A stretch of 64,000 nt of DNA from Paraclostridium hominis (GTDB lineage: Bacteria; Bacillota; Clostridia; Peptostreptococcales; Peptostreptococcaceae), in contig NZ_JACRWD010000001.1 in the NCBI RefSeq assembly GCF_014306135.1, positions 868,001 to 932,000 on the forward strand, read 5' to 3'. This document shows, in pieces, positions 1-8,756 of the stretch (position 1 is the first letter of the stretch; each line of letters starts with the position of its first letter). The notes below the pieces were generated by a model, which saw only the letters and a list, made by a program, of their open reading frames with translations, ran no database searches and was not told where the DNA came from. The translations under genes were made by a program, and so were the position numbers.

Positions 1-23
1 GGCGCCAACGACTTCGTCCGTTG

Positions 24-58
24 CTAAAAAAGGGATATTTCATTTTGAAATATCCCTT
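24..58 (-). terminator. Rho-independent terminator of the DUF2922/DUF1659 operon
   Basis: An 11-bp inverted repeat (AAGGGATATTT at 30-40 and its complement at 48-58) lies just after the stop codon of the DUF2922 gene. Read on the minus strand it is followed by a T-run, as expected for an intrinsic terminator. Confidence 0.85.
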
Positions 59-66
59 GGATAAAA

Positions 67-297
67 CTATGCAGTTATTAAGTCGAATTCTTCTGTATCT
101 GTTACTATTACTTTCGCATCTACAGTAGCAACTAATTCAGATCCATATGGAGCGAATATGTTTTTTTCAACTATTAAGTTCATAGCATCTACTATTTCTG
201 CTTCAGTTATATCTTCTTTTGGATCATCTATTGATATAGATATTTTTCTACCTACACCAGTTAAGAAGGTCATTACTAATCTTTTTTTAGTTTCCAT
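67..297 (-). CDS. DUF2922 family protein
   Basis: A 76-residue protein of the DUF2922 type. Visible family features are the KRLVMTFLTGVGRKISISI opening, the acidic DDPKEDITEAEI segment and the AMNLIVEKNIFAP helix. There is no signal peptide, membrane segment or catalytic motif. It sits 32 bases after a DUF1659 gene on the same strand, and this pairing recurs in Firmicutes, so the two are probably co-transcribed. Family function is unknown. An AGGTG-type ribosome site lies about seven bases before the ATG. Family assignment is confident from sequence character; any role would be a guess. Confidence 0.85.
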   Translation of the reverse strand: METKKRLVMTFLTGVGRKISISIDDPKEDITEAEIVDAMNLIVEKNIFAPYGSELVATVDAKVIVTDTEEFDLITA

Positions 298-329
298 TTA
301 TTTCACCTACCTTTCAAAATTTTAAAGTC

Positions 330-548
330 CTAGTTTAATATAGTGTTATCTACTTTTAAGATTTCAAGAACGTCGTGGTTTTGTAATCCTATTAATGCGT
401 TTGCTACGTCAAGTATGTCTTGAGAAGTAGCATTGTCTGCTACGTTTGAGAATGTACGAGATTTAACTATTGTTTTTCCGTCATCGTTAAGTCCACAGTC
501 AAATTTTATTTTTAAAGATGATGGATTTTTAGTTTCACTAACTGCCAT
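330..548 (-). CDS. DUF1659 family protein
   Basis: A 72-residue protein resembling DUF1659: a short N-terminus, a central KIKFDCGLNDDGKTIVKSRTF strand-rich part ending in SNVADNATSQDILDVANAL, and a LEILKVDNTIL tail. It has no signal peptide or membrane segment. The start has a good ribosome site (AAAGGAGAACAAA before ATG). It is the first gene of a two-gene minus-strand operon with the DUF2922 gene and is divergent from the Mor-like gene at 686. The family has no established function. Confidence 0.85.
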   Translation of the reverse strand: MAVSETKNPSSLKIKFDCGLNDDGKTIVKSRTFSNVADNATSQDILDVANALIGLQNHDVLEILKVDNTILN

Positions 549-563
549 TTTGTTCTCCTTTCT

Positions 564-587
564 TTAAAGATATGGGGGTATCTTTAA
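564..587. promoter_or_regulatory. Palindrome in the leader of the DUF1659 gene, possible operator
   Basis: The 9-bp arms TTAAAGATA (564-572) and TATCTTTAA (579-587) flank a G-rich loop. The palindrome lies just upstream of the DUF1659 ribosome site, between two divergent transcription units. It is not followed by a T-run, so a regulator site is more likely than a terminator. The function is inferred only from position and symmetry. Confidence 0.35.
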
Positions 588-685
588 GTTTTATTTGAAG
601 TGTTAGCTTCTAATTTAATTATAGAAGGAGTTTGTTTTTTTCTATATTAAAGAAGTTTAGAAAAAATTTTTAGGAGGGTGAGTTT

Positions 686-949
686 ATGGAGGATAAGATT
701 TTAGAGTTTGTTAAGGTTGAGGATGTTCCAGAGGGGTGTAGAGATTTGGTTGAGGTGTTTGGGATGGAGGTTTTTATTAGTTTGATTGAGTTTTGTGGTG
801 GGAGTACGGTTTATTTGCCTAGTAAGGGGTCTGTTGTGAAAAAGGCTAGAAATAGGATTATTAAGGAGGAGTTTGATGGGGGGAATTTTAGGGAGCTTTC
901 TAGTAAGTTTGGGATTAGTGATATGCAGGTTAGAAAGATTGTTAGGTAA
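686..949 (+). CDS. Mor-like small transcription regulator
   Basis: An 87-residue protein resembling the Mor (middle operon regulator) transcription-activator family, known from phage Mu and common as solitary small genes in Clostridia. The N-terminal part (VPEGCRDLVEVFGMEVFISLIEFCGGSTVYLP) matches the Mor dimerisation region. The C-terminal part (NFRELSSKFGISDMQVRKIVR) is a helix-turn-helix. A strong AGGAGGG precedes the ATG. Codon use is odd: rich in GGG, GAG, GTT and AGG, so the coding strand is G-rich unlike its A-rich neighbours, which may indicate transfer. No other phage genes are visible, so it is probably domesticated. Its target is unknown; the divergent DUF1659 promoter is one candidate. 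Confidence 0.7.
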   Translation: MEDKILEFVKVEDVPEGCRDLVEVFGMEVFISLIEFCGGSTVYLPSKGSVVKKARNRIIKEEFDGGNFRELSSKFGISDMQVRKIVR

Positions 950-972
950 TTTTTAGTTGGTTTCGTGGGGGT

Positions 973-1058
973 GTTTGAGGTTATATAGCATCTTCCTTCA
1001 CTGTAAAGCCTAAAGTGCAGGCTTTAACGTTTCGTCAGATTGCTATATAACCTCAAAC
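973..1058. repeat. Hairpin repeat element, copy 1
   Basis: Perfect 18-bp terminal inverted repeats (973-990 and 1041-1058; left arm GTTTGAGGTTATATAGCA) enclose an inner hairpin whose arms are AAAGCCT and AGGCTTT. The right half (GGCTTTAACGTTTCGTC then GATTGCTATATA) recurs at 13453-13490 in a second, shorter element. Terminal inverted repeats plus a second copy fit a small palindromic repeat or MITE-like element. It carries no ORF. It might also act as a terminator for the Mor-like gene. Confidence 0.7.
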
Positions 1059-1218
1059 TTTTCCTCAATTTTTATAGAAAATTTATATCAAATAAAAAAT
1101 TCAGTTTCAATATGAAAATAAATAGGTTTAGATCATTAAAAATTTTAAAGATTATTTTCCAAAAAATTACAATAGTATATAATATATAGAGATAAAGTAT
1201 TAATTCAGGAGGAGTAAT

Positions 1219-4068
1219 TTGAAATTAAAACGTAAAATAATTGAGATTAACATAAACATGCTAGATAAATTAAGGAAATACTTAAATAAAAGATTATACT
1301 CATTAATAAGTAATGATGGAAATAGTGAAGAAAAAGAGAAATATGAAAAGCTATCACCTATGGAAATAGATGATGAGTTATATTTTAATGAATTAGATCA
1401 AGGGTTATTTGATAAAGATATCAAAAATATTGCATTGTCAGGACCTTATGGAGTAGGAAAAAGTAGTATATTAAAAACATACACTAACAAAAGGCCAATA
1501 CATAATTATATAAATATATCATTAGCAAATTTTGAAATATCAATGGATAAAAATTCAAATGACATTGTAAAAAAAGAACCTAATGGAGGAATAGACAATA
1601 CTGTTCAAAACTCTGAGATTGAAATGAAAAATAAGTCAAGTATAACCAATGAATTAGAGGCTAGTATATTAAAGCAAATGTTTTATAAAGTACATCATAA
1701 AAAGATACCATACTCACGATATAAACGTATTAAGAACTTAAATACTAAGAATATAGTAATTACTATTATAAAAATAATATCTTTGTTGTTAATAGGAACT
1801 TTTTTATATAATCCCCAAATTATAAAAAATATAATTGATATAAAAAAAAATGATTATAAAGATACAAATATTGTGATACTGATTTTAATGATAGGACTAT
1901 TTATATATATAGGAACTAATTTTATAATTAAAGGAATAAAATATACAAAAGCTAACTTAAAGTTTAATAATGTAAAAACAAAAAATATAGATATATCACA
2001 TGCAGATAATAAAGAATCTATATTTAATAAAAATATAGAGGAAATTTTATACTTTTTTGAAGTAACTAAATATGATGTTGTTATATTTGAAGATTTAGAT
2101 AGATTCAATAATATAGAAATATTTACAAATCTGAGGGAACTAAATGAAATTATTAATAACTCAGAACATATAGAGCGAAAGATATCTTTCATATACTCAA
2201 TTAGAGATGATATTTTTAATGATTATAAAGATAGAACCAAATTTTTTGATTTTATAATTCCTATAATACCTATGGTAAATTCATCAAACTCAGAAAAATA
2301 TATAAAAGATAGATTGGGTCATTTTAAAATAAGTGAAGAATTAATAGAAAATATAAGTATATATATAGATGACATGAGAACGATTAAAAATATATGCAAT
2401 GAATTTAAAATATATAAATCGGTTATAAATTATAAAGAGATAGATAAATTATTTTCTATTATAGTTTACAAAAATATATATCCTAGAGATTTTTCGCAAC
2501 TCCAGTTTAATAAAGGTCTATTAAGTAAGGCTTTAAGTTTTAAAAATAGAGAAATTCTTCTAAGCAATATTAAGCAGTATAATTGCACAGAAGTAGAGAA
2601 GATAAATAAAGAGTATGAATTAAAGGTAAATGAATTACAAGAAGAATATATTAAAAAAATTTTAGATATAGGTATTAAAGTATTATATATAAATGGAGAA
2701 GAATATGATATTGATGATATAAGTGAGATATTCAAAGATTGTTTTGATTTAAAAACTAAAATAAAGTATGTATATGAGAAATTCAATGGCTTAACCTTTA
2801 TAGATTATAGTAAAGTAATTAGCAAAGAAGAATTATTAGAAGTAGGTCAAGCTAATGGATACTACGATAAAAAGAGGATTATTGACAATTGGAAAAATAA
2901 AATATTAGAAAAAATAAAGTTTGAATTAATTACAGATGAGGAGATTATAACAAATGGGAAAGTTTGTGAATTGATAAAAAGATTTGGAGTTGATGAGATA
3001 ATATTAGATGAGGATGTAAAAAAAGAAAAGTTTCTAATTTATTTAATTGAAAAAGGCTATATAGATGAAAGTTATAACTCATACATAGTTCAAAATAAAA
3101 ATGGAACTGGTAGCAAAAAAGATATAGAATTTATAAAACTTATTAGAGCTAATGAAGATATAAGTTTTAATTATGACATAGAAAATCCAGAATATATAAT
3201 TAATAGAATTAAAGAATTAGATTGTAAAAAAACATCTATTCTGAACTATAAATTATTTAAGTTTTTAGTTAAAAACAAAGAAGAATATAGTAAATACTAT
3301 GAACTAATATTAGATTCTATAATTGATGGTGTTTTTGGTAAAACGTATGAAATTATTACAAATAAATATAAAAATTTTTTAGATAAATTTATTGCAAGAA
3401 TAGAAGAAAGAGAAGTTGTTTTTAAAGATATAGCTTTAAAATATAGTGGAATCTGGAAATATATATCTAATAATGAAAGCATAGACGAAAATTTAAAAGC
3501 AGAATGCTTTGTATGTTTATTAAATATGTTGACTTCAGATGAGATGGCAGCTTTGAATGTTGAAAATAGTTTAATAAATTATATAGAGAGTGAAAACTAC
3601 ATAGAATTCGCTCAAATTATTATAGATAGACGTAGAATTAGTAGAAATAGATTTAGAAAATTAAAAAATAAATTAAATGTAGATAAGAGTAAACTTATGT
3701 TAAATAAAGGTAATTTATTAAAAAAATCTTCTGAATATAACTCAGCTATAAAGCTTTATGATTGGGCTATAGAAGAAGATGAAAATAATATAGAAGCATA
3801 TGAAAAGAGGGGTGAAATATATAAGTTTAAAGGTGATTATGATAAAGCAAAAATTGACTATATGAAAGTAATAGCGATTGATGAAAAAAATATAAATGCA
3901 TATAAGAATATAGCTGATATATATTTAAAAGAGAAACAATATATTAAAGCAAAAGAAATGCTAACAAAAGCTTGTAATTTCGATAGGGATAATAAAGAGA
4001 TTAAAATAGAGCTAGAAAGGTTAATAGAAAAAAATATAGAAGAAGATGAAGTTGCAGTAACAGAGTAA
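1219..4068 (+). CDS. YobI-like membrane P-loop NTPase with C-terminal TPR repeats
   Basis: A 949-residue ATPase of the YobI/KAP-like P-loop group. Walker A is GPYGVGKSS (about residues 75-83) and Walker B is VVIFEDLDRF (about 288-297). Two hydrophobic helices at about 178-200 and 215-235 lie between them, inserted in the NTPase as in KAP-type proteins, so the protein is probably membrane anchored. A conserved DDMRTIKNICNEFKIYK segment follows. The last 110 residues (about 827-935) hold TPR-like repeats (AIKLYDWAIEEDENNIEAYEKRG). Start: TTG at 1219, six bases after GGAGG; the next ATG at 1258 lacks such a site. It sits directly before McrBC but has its own terminator. Defence function is inferred from neighbourhood and architecture, not known. 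Confidence 0.75.
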   Translation: MKLKRKIIEININMLDKLRKYLNKRLYSLISNDGNSEEKEKYEKLSPMEIDDELYFNELDQGLFDKDIKNIALSGPYGVGKSSILKTYTNKRPIHNYINISLANFEISMDKNSNDIVKKEPNGGIDNTVQNSEIEMKNKSSITNELEASILKQMFYKVHHKKIPYSRYKRIKNLNTKNIVITIIKIISLLLIGTFLYNPQIIKNIIDIKKNDYKDTNIVILILMIGLFIYIGTNFIIKGIKYTKANLKFNNVKTKNIDISHADNKESIFNKNIEEILYFFEVTKYDVVIFEDLDRFNNIEIFTNLRELNEIINNSEHIERKISFIYSIRDDIFNDYKDRTKFFDFIIPIIPMVNSSNSEKYIKDRLGHFKISEELIENISIYIDDMRTIKNICNEFKIYKSVINYKEIDKLFSIIVYKNIYPRDFSQLQFNKGLLSKALSFKNREILLSNIKQYNCTEVEKINKEYELKVNELQEEYIKKILDIGIKVLYINGEEYDIDDISEIFKDCFDLKTKIKYVYEKFNGLTFIDYSKVISKEELLEVGQANGYYDKKRIIDNWKNKILEKIKFELITDEEIITNGKVCELIKRFGVDEIILDEDVKKEKFLIYLIEKGYIDESYNSYIVQNKNGTGSKKDIEFIKLIRANEDISFNYDIENPEYIINRIKELDCKKTSILNYKLFKFLVKNKEEYSKYYELILDSIIDGVFGKTYEIITNKYKNFLDKFIARIEEREVVFKDIALKYSGIWKYISNNESIDENLKAECFVCLLNMLTSDEMAALNVENSLINYIESENYIEFAQIIIDRRRISRNRFRKLKNKLNVDKSKLMLNKGNLLKKSSEYNSAIKLYDWAIEEDENNIEAYEKRGEIYKFKGDYDKAKIDYMKVIAIDEKNINAYKNIADIYLKEKQYIKAKEMLTKACNFDRDNKEIKIELERLIEKNIEEDEVAVTE

Positions 4069-4095
4069 ATAAAAAATTAACTAGATATGCATTAT

Positions 4096-4135
4096 TTATA
4101 AAAAAGCGTAGTATTTAACTACGCTTTTTTATAAA
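4096..4135. terminator. Bidirectional-looking terminator after the YobI-like gene
   Basis: Arms TTTATAAAAAAGCGTAG and CTACGCTTTTTTATAAA form a long perfect stem with a T-run in the right arm. The hairpin lies 27 bases after the NTPase stop and separates that gene from mcrBC. Confidence 0.9.
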
Positions 4136-4304
4136 TAGGGTCCTTAGTAAAAATTAATTAGAAAAATTAGTATATATAAGTATTCATACAATCTGATAAA
4201 TTGAAAAATAAATAAAATTGTACTAAAATGAAAGTATAAAAGGGTATCAATTTATTAGATATTTTACTAAAAATAAATAATAAGTCAAAATATAGGAGAA
4301 AAAG

Positions 4305-6560
4305 ATGAACATAGAGGGAATAATTGAAAAAGCAAAAGAGTATGAATTTGATCAAAAATTAATAGAAGAAGCAGAAATAAAAAGACAATCTTTTATAAAA
4401 AAATTTCCACTAGAAAAAATTAAGGATCTCAAAATAGAAGAGTATGCCTTACAAAAAGATAATGCACCTGATAAATATAAAGAAACTATGATTTATTATC
4501 TAGAAAGAAAGAATATATTAGCAGGAATAGGTGGAGGCAATTCCAGCAAGTTTCATATATATATGAATAAAGAAGGAAAATATTGTAAAGGTCGTTCTAA
4601 AAATAAAGAAATTTTAGAAGGAGAAGCTTTAGAACAAGAATTTGCAAAATTAAAAAATGATATTTACAATTCTATCATATTAGCTAAAGAAGATAAAATA
4701 GAGGAAGTACTAAAAATAAATACGCCTTTATGGAATATGGTATTATTGAAATTACTTTGTATTTATGTTCCAGAAAAATTTATATCACTACTTTCATCAG
4801 AGTTTATTATACCATTGGCACAAGACTTAGGTTTGGATGATAAGTTTGATATAAACTCAGATAATATAATACTCTTAAATTATGAAGCTACGAAAGTACT
4901 AAAAAAGCAAGATATTTTTAAAAATTGGAATTATGAAAAGCTTGGTAAGTTTATATACACACTTTATAATAAACCGGAAAAGAAATCTAATTATTGGATG
5001 TTAGGATCAACTTATGATGAAAAAGGTTCTAAGGCATTAGAGTTTATTAAAAAAAATAAAATAGCAATAGGATGCTTTAAACATGATATAAGTGACTATA
5101 TAGATGATAATGAAGAGTTAGAAAAATTTATTGATAAAAATAATGAACCAAAATCTAAAGATCCATTATTAAAATTCTTAAAAATAAGAAAAGGTGATAT
5201 TGTAGCATTAAAAGCATGCTATACACAGGGACCTAGAGAAAATTCTGTAGGTATGATAAGAATTGATGCCATAGGAAAAGTAACAGAGGATCCTATCAAT
5301 GGATATGAGTTTGATGAAGATTTAGTACATACTTTACCTGTAGAGTGGATTACTACAGAAAGTAAGGTATATGAAAAAATAACATACTTAAAAGCTATAA
5401 GTCAGGTTAGAAATAAAGAGGTACTTAATAGAGTATTTAAAAATATAGAAAATAAATCAAATCAAGATACTAACAATGTGAATTATGAAGAAATAAATGA
5501 TAATAAAAATATAATATTCTATGGACCTCCAGGCACAGGCAAAACTTACAATGTGGTAAATAAAGCTTTGGAAATAATAGATAAGGAATATTATAAAGAT
5601 TTATTAAACTCAGACAGTGATGATAATCGGATAAAAATTGTAGATGAATTTAATAAACTAATGGCAAAAGGTCAAATTGCTTTTTGTACATTCCACCAAT
5701 CATATGGATATGAAGAATTTATCGAAGGTTTAAAATCAGATGGCAAAGGAAGTTTTGTATGTGAAGATGGTGTTTTAAAAGAAATAGCTACGAGAGCATC
5801 TTATTCAGGTATAATAGATAAAAGTTCTAATGCACTTGATTTAAATAGCAAAAAAGAAATAGTAAAGAAAAACATAAAAGATAAAGAAAAGTTTGATTTT
5901 AAAGGAAAAGATAAATATGTTCTTATAATTGATGAAATAAACAGAGGGAATATTTCAAAAATATTTGGAGAGCTATTAACTTTACTTGAAGAAGATAAGA
6001 GAATAACTAAAGAAAATCAAGTAACATGTAAACTTACATATACAAAAGATGATTTTTCACTACCACCCAATCTATATATAATAGGAACTATGAATACAGC
6101 TGATAGATCAATAGCTCTTATGGATATAGCCCTTAGAAGGAGATTTAATTTTATAGAAATAATACCTGATGAAAGTTTATTAGAACCAATAGAAGATATA
6201 GATTTATCCAAACTATTAGAAATAGTGAATAAAAGAATAGAGTATTTTTACGATAGAGATCATATGATTGGACATGCGTATTTCAAAAGCATAGAAACTA
6301 TAGACGATTTATCAGATTGCTTAAAATATAAAATTATACCTTTACTTCAAGAGTATTTCTATGATGATTTTGAAAAAATAGGTTTAATACTGGGTGGAAT
6401 AGGGGAACGTGAAGAAGATGATTATATAGTATATAAGGAAGAAATAGAGGTAGAAAATTTATTTAAAAGTGGTGTTATAGGTGAGTTATCTAATAAAAAT
6501 ATATATAAAATTAAGTCAGATATAGGCACTAAGGAGATAAAAAATATATATGAAATGTAA
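4305..6560 (+). CDS. mcrB: McrB-family AAA+ GTPase subunit with an internal EVE/PUA-like domain
   Basis: A 751-residue McrB-type motor of a type IV (modification-dependent) restriction system. It would hydrolyse GTP and translocate DNA for the McrC nuclease. The AAA+ module is in the C-terminal half: Walker A GPPGTGKT (about 407-414), Walker B VLIIDEINRGN (about 539-549), and the family motif MNTADRSIALMD followed by ALRRRF (about 597-615). Residues 1-220 are an unassigned helical region. Residues 228-375 (from NYWMLGSTYDEKGS to LPVEWI) look like an EVE/PUA-like domain, a fold used to read modified bases; this part is inference. It overlaps mcrC by 11 bases, so the two are translationally coupled. 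An AGGAG site precedes the ATG. Confidence 0.9.
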   Translation: MNIEGIIEKAKEYEFDQKLIEEAEIKRQSFIKKFPLEKIKDLKIEEYALQKDNAPDKYKETMIYYLERKNILAGIGGGNSSKFHIYMNKEGKYCKGRSKNKEILEGEALEQEFAKLKNDIYNSIILAKEDKIEEVLKINTPLWNMVLLKLLCIYVPEKFISLLSSEFIIPLAQDLGLDDKFDINSDNIILLNYEATKVLKKQDIFKNWNYEKLGKFIYTLYNKPEKKSNYWMLGSTYDEKGSKALEFIKKNKIAIGCFKHDISDYIDDNEELEKFIDKNNEPKSKDPLLKFLKIRKGDIVALKACYTQGPRENSVGMIRIDAIGKVTEDPINGYEFDEDLVHTLPVEWITTESKVYEKITYLKAISQVRNKEVLNRVFKNIENKSNQDTNNVNYEEINDNKNIIFYGPPGTGKTYNVVNKALEIIDKEYYKDLLNSDSDDNRIKIVDEFNKLMAKGQIAFCTFHQSYGYEEFIEGLKSDGKGSFVCEDGVLKEIATRASYSGIIDKSSNALDLNSKKEIVKKNIKDKEKFDFKGKDKYVLIIDEINRGNISKIFGELLTLLEEDKRITKENQVTCKLTYTKDDFSLPPNLYIIGTMNTADRSIALMDIALRRRFNFIEIIPDESLLEPIEDIDLSKLLEIVNKRIEYFYDRDHMIGHAYFKSIETIDDLSDCLKYKIIPLLQEYFYDDFEKIGLILGGIGEREEDDYIVYKEEIEVENLFKSGVIGELSNKNIYKIKSDIGTKEIKNIYEM

Positions 6561-7797
6561 ATATATATGCATTAGAGAATCTTATGACTATATTGACTTA
6601 GGAGATAAAAAAGATAACTTATCTTACAAGGAACTTAAAAATCTAACTTCTTATTTGAACTATAAATACAATAATAAAAATATAATTGAACTTAATATTG
6701 ATAAAATTAGATTTATAAATTACACAGGTATAATAGCACTTGATAATTTATTAATAGAAATATTGCCTAAAATATCTTTAGGAGATGATATTGATAATGA
6801 TAGAAAAATGCTTATAAAAATGTTATCTATGTGTAATAGGTTACCTTTAAATATTGAACAAAGTGCCAGCATTAATACTAGTAAAAATAATTTACTTGAA
6901 GTGCTTGTTAAGATGTATATTGAGAATTTAGAAAATGAAATAAGAAAAGGTGTTAATTTAGAGTATATAAGTGAAAGTGATAATATAAATACTTTAAAAG
7001 GAAAACTTTTATTAAAAGAGCATATAAATAAAAATTATACAAACAAGAGTAAAGTTTATTGTAAGTATGATATTTATAGTTATGACAACTTTTTAAATCA
7101 AACATTTAAACATGCTTGTAGTATAGTATTAAATAAAATAAGTGACGAACAAGTAAAAAGTAAGATAAAAAAGATACTACAATTATTTGCAGATGTAAGT
7201 GAAGATTTTATTTTAAAAGAAAAGCTTAATATCTTTAAATTTGATAGAAAAAATGAAAGATTTAAATTGTCTTATGAGTTTGCAAAGTTAATAATAAAAA
7301 ATGAAAGTAGCAAAAATACTTATGGAAATAAAAATGCTTTTTCTATTTTATTTGAAATGAATATTTTATATGAAGAGTATATAGGTAAATTAGTTTTGAA
7401 AAACTTTACAGATAAAAATACAAAAGTATTATTGCAGGATAATGGAAAAAGATTATTAAAAAATATTAAGACTAATAAAAGGAATATATCCTTAAAGCCT
7501 GATATAGTATTATATAAAAATGACATGGCTAGCATAATTATTGATACAAAATGGAAACAAATAGATTATAACGGTAGACTTAATTATAGCCAGTCAGATA
7601 TTTATCAGATGTATGCATACGTCAACGCTTACAAAGATAGTAAAAGATGTATTATATTATACCCTAGCTTAAAAGGTAACATTGATTATCCTATTTGGGA
7701 GGTTGATGAAGAAAATAAATACATTGAAATAAGGGTTGCAAGATTAGATAGCATGGAAAATACTTTGGATGATTTAAGAAGTATTATTTATAGATAA
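6550..7797 (+). CDS. mcrC: McrC-family nuclease subunit
   Basis: A 415-residue McrC protein, the nuclease partner of McrB. The N-terminal region (IELNIDKIRFINYTGIIAL) is typical of the McrB-contacting part. The PD-(D/E)XK active site is visible near the C-terminus: PD at 317-318, then IIIDTKW with D332 and K334. The start codon overlaps the end of mcrB by 11 bases and has a GGAG site inside mcrB. McrBC systems cut DNA containing methyl- or hydroxymethyl-cytosine; the specificity of this one cannot be read from the sequence. The active site looks intact. Confidence 0.9.
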   Translation: MKCKYICIRESYDYIDLGDKKDNLSYKELKNLTSYLNYKYNNKNIIELNIDKIRFINYTGIIALDNLLIEILPKISLGDDIDNDRKMLIKMLSMCNRLPLNIEQSASINTSKNNLLEVLVKMYIENLENEIRKGVNLEYISESDNINTLKGKLLLKEHINKNYTNKSKVYCKYDIYSYDNFLNQTFKHACSIVLNKISDEQVKSKIKKILQLFADVSEDFILKEKLNIFKFDRKNERFKLSYEFAKLIIKNESSKNTYGNKNAFSILFEMNILYEEYIGKLVLKNFTDKNTKVLLQDNGKRLLKNIKTNKRNISLKPDIVLYKNDMASIIIDTKWKQIDYNGRLNYSQSDIYQMYAYVNAYKDSKRCIILYPSLKGNIDYPIWEVDEENKYIEIRVARLDSMENTLDDLRSIIYR

Positions 7798-7870
7798 ATA
7801 TTAGAAACTACAGTATATATTATATAAAAGAGTTTTAACAATTTAAATTTTATATATGGGGAGTAATAGC

Positions 7871-8698
7871 ATGAGGTATTTTTGGGTGTTTCAAAACAAA
7901 AGTTATGCAGAAGAGTATAGCGGCCAATATTTATGGGCTCCAAAGATAGATTCAGGAGGTAAGAAAGTTCACCATTGGAGTAGGATGGAGGACGTTAAAT
8001 TAGGAGATATAATTTTTAGTTGTGTAAATAGAAAAATTGTATCAGTAAATATAGCTAAAGGAGATGGGTTTAGCCACACAAGACCAAAAGAGATAGAAAA
8101 ATTTGGACTTTGGAATGAAGAAGGGTGGATTATATTAGTAGATTATCATAAATTAAAAAATCCTATAAAAATAGATGATTTTTTAGACGATATAATGAAG
8201 AAACAAGGTCAAAAATACGCTCCTATTAATAAAAATGGGAGAGGAAATCAAGGATATTTATATCCTATAAATGATAATTTAGGAGATTATTTGATAGATA
8301 TAATCTGTAGAAAAGGAAATGATGTAGATTCTCTAAATGAAAATATAAAAGAAATATATATTTGCAACTTACCTGATGATGAAGTGAAAAATAAAGCACA
8401 AAAAGCAAAAGGAAAGCCTAAATCAAAAGAAAGTAAGGTTATACAATATGATAGAGATCAATATGTAGTTGAATATACAAGAAGAAGAGCTAACGGAATT
8501 TGTGAACTTTGTGGAAATGAAGCTCCTTTTAAAAATTCAAAAGGAGAACCATATCTAGAGGTACACCATATAGTATGGTTATCAAGAGGTGGGGATGATA
8601 CTATAGAAAACACAGCAGCTTTATGTCCAAATTGTCATAGGAAAATGCATATAATTAATTCACAAGAAGATATAGAGCATCTTAAAAGCAATAGATAA
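7871..8698 (+). CDS. EVE-like domain fused to an HNH endonuclease
   Basis: A protein of about 275 residues with two parts. Residues 1-150 (opening MRYFWVFQNKSYAEEY, then VKLGDIIFSCVNRKIVSVNIA) resemble an EVE/YTH-like domain that binds modified bases. The C-terminus is an HNH nuclease with a zinc-binding frame: CELC (about 211-214), LEVHHI, an Asn in IENTAALC, and CPNCHRKMH. The start is ATG 7871, eight bases after GGGGAG; ATG 7856 has no ribosome site. It follows mcrC by about 70 bases on the same strand, so it probably belongs to the same defence cassette. A stand-alone modification-dependent nuclease, or an added module for McrBC, are both plausible. Confidence 0.85.
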   Translation: MRYFWVFQNKSYAEEYSGQYLWAPKIDSGGKKVHHWSRMEDVKLGDIIFSCVNRKIVSVNIAKGDGFSHTRPKEIEKFGLWNEEGWIILVDYHKLKNPIKIDDFLDDIMKKQGQKYAPINKNGRGNQGYLYPINDNLGDYLIDIICRKGNDVDSLNENIKEIYICNLPDDEVKNKAQKAKGKPKSKESKVIQYDRDQYVVEYTRRRANGICELCGNEAPFKNSKGEPYLEVHHIVWLSRGGDDTIENTAALCPNCHRKMHIINSQEDIEHLKSNR

Positions 8699-8711
8699 TT
8701 AATAATACTAT

Positions 8712-8756
8712 AAAAAATAAGAAGATAAGTATAAACTTATCTTCTTATTTTTTATC
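8712..8756. terminator. Convergent bidirectional terminator
   Basis: A 19-bp perfect stem (AAAAAATAAGAAGATAAGT at 8712-8730, loop ATAA, complement 8735-8753) with T-runs in both directions. It serves the HNH gene on the plus strand and the NUDIX gene on the minus strand, whose last codons it overlaps. Confidence 0.9.

Noticed and set aside
686..949. Prophage remnant based on the Mor-like gene
   Set aside because: No integrase, capsid, portal or lysis genes lie nearby; solitary Mor-like genes are common in Clostridia.
7856..7870. ATG 7856 as start of the EVE-HNH gene
   Set aside because: It has no ribosome site and would add five residues that do not fit the domain start; ATG 7871 has GGGGAG at good spacing.
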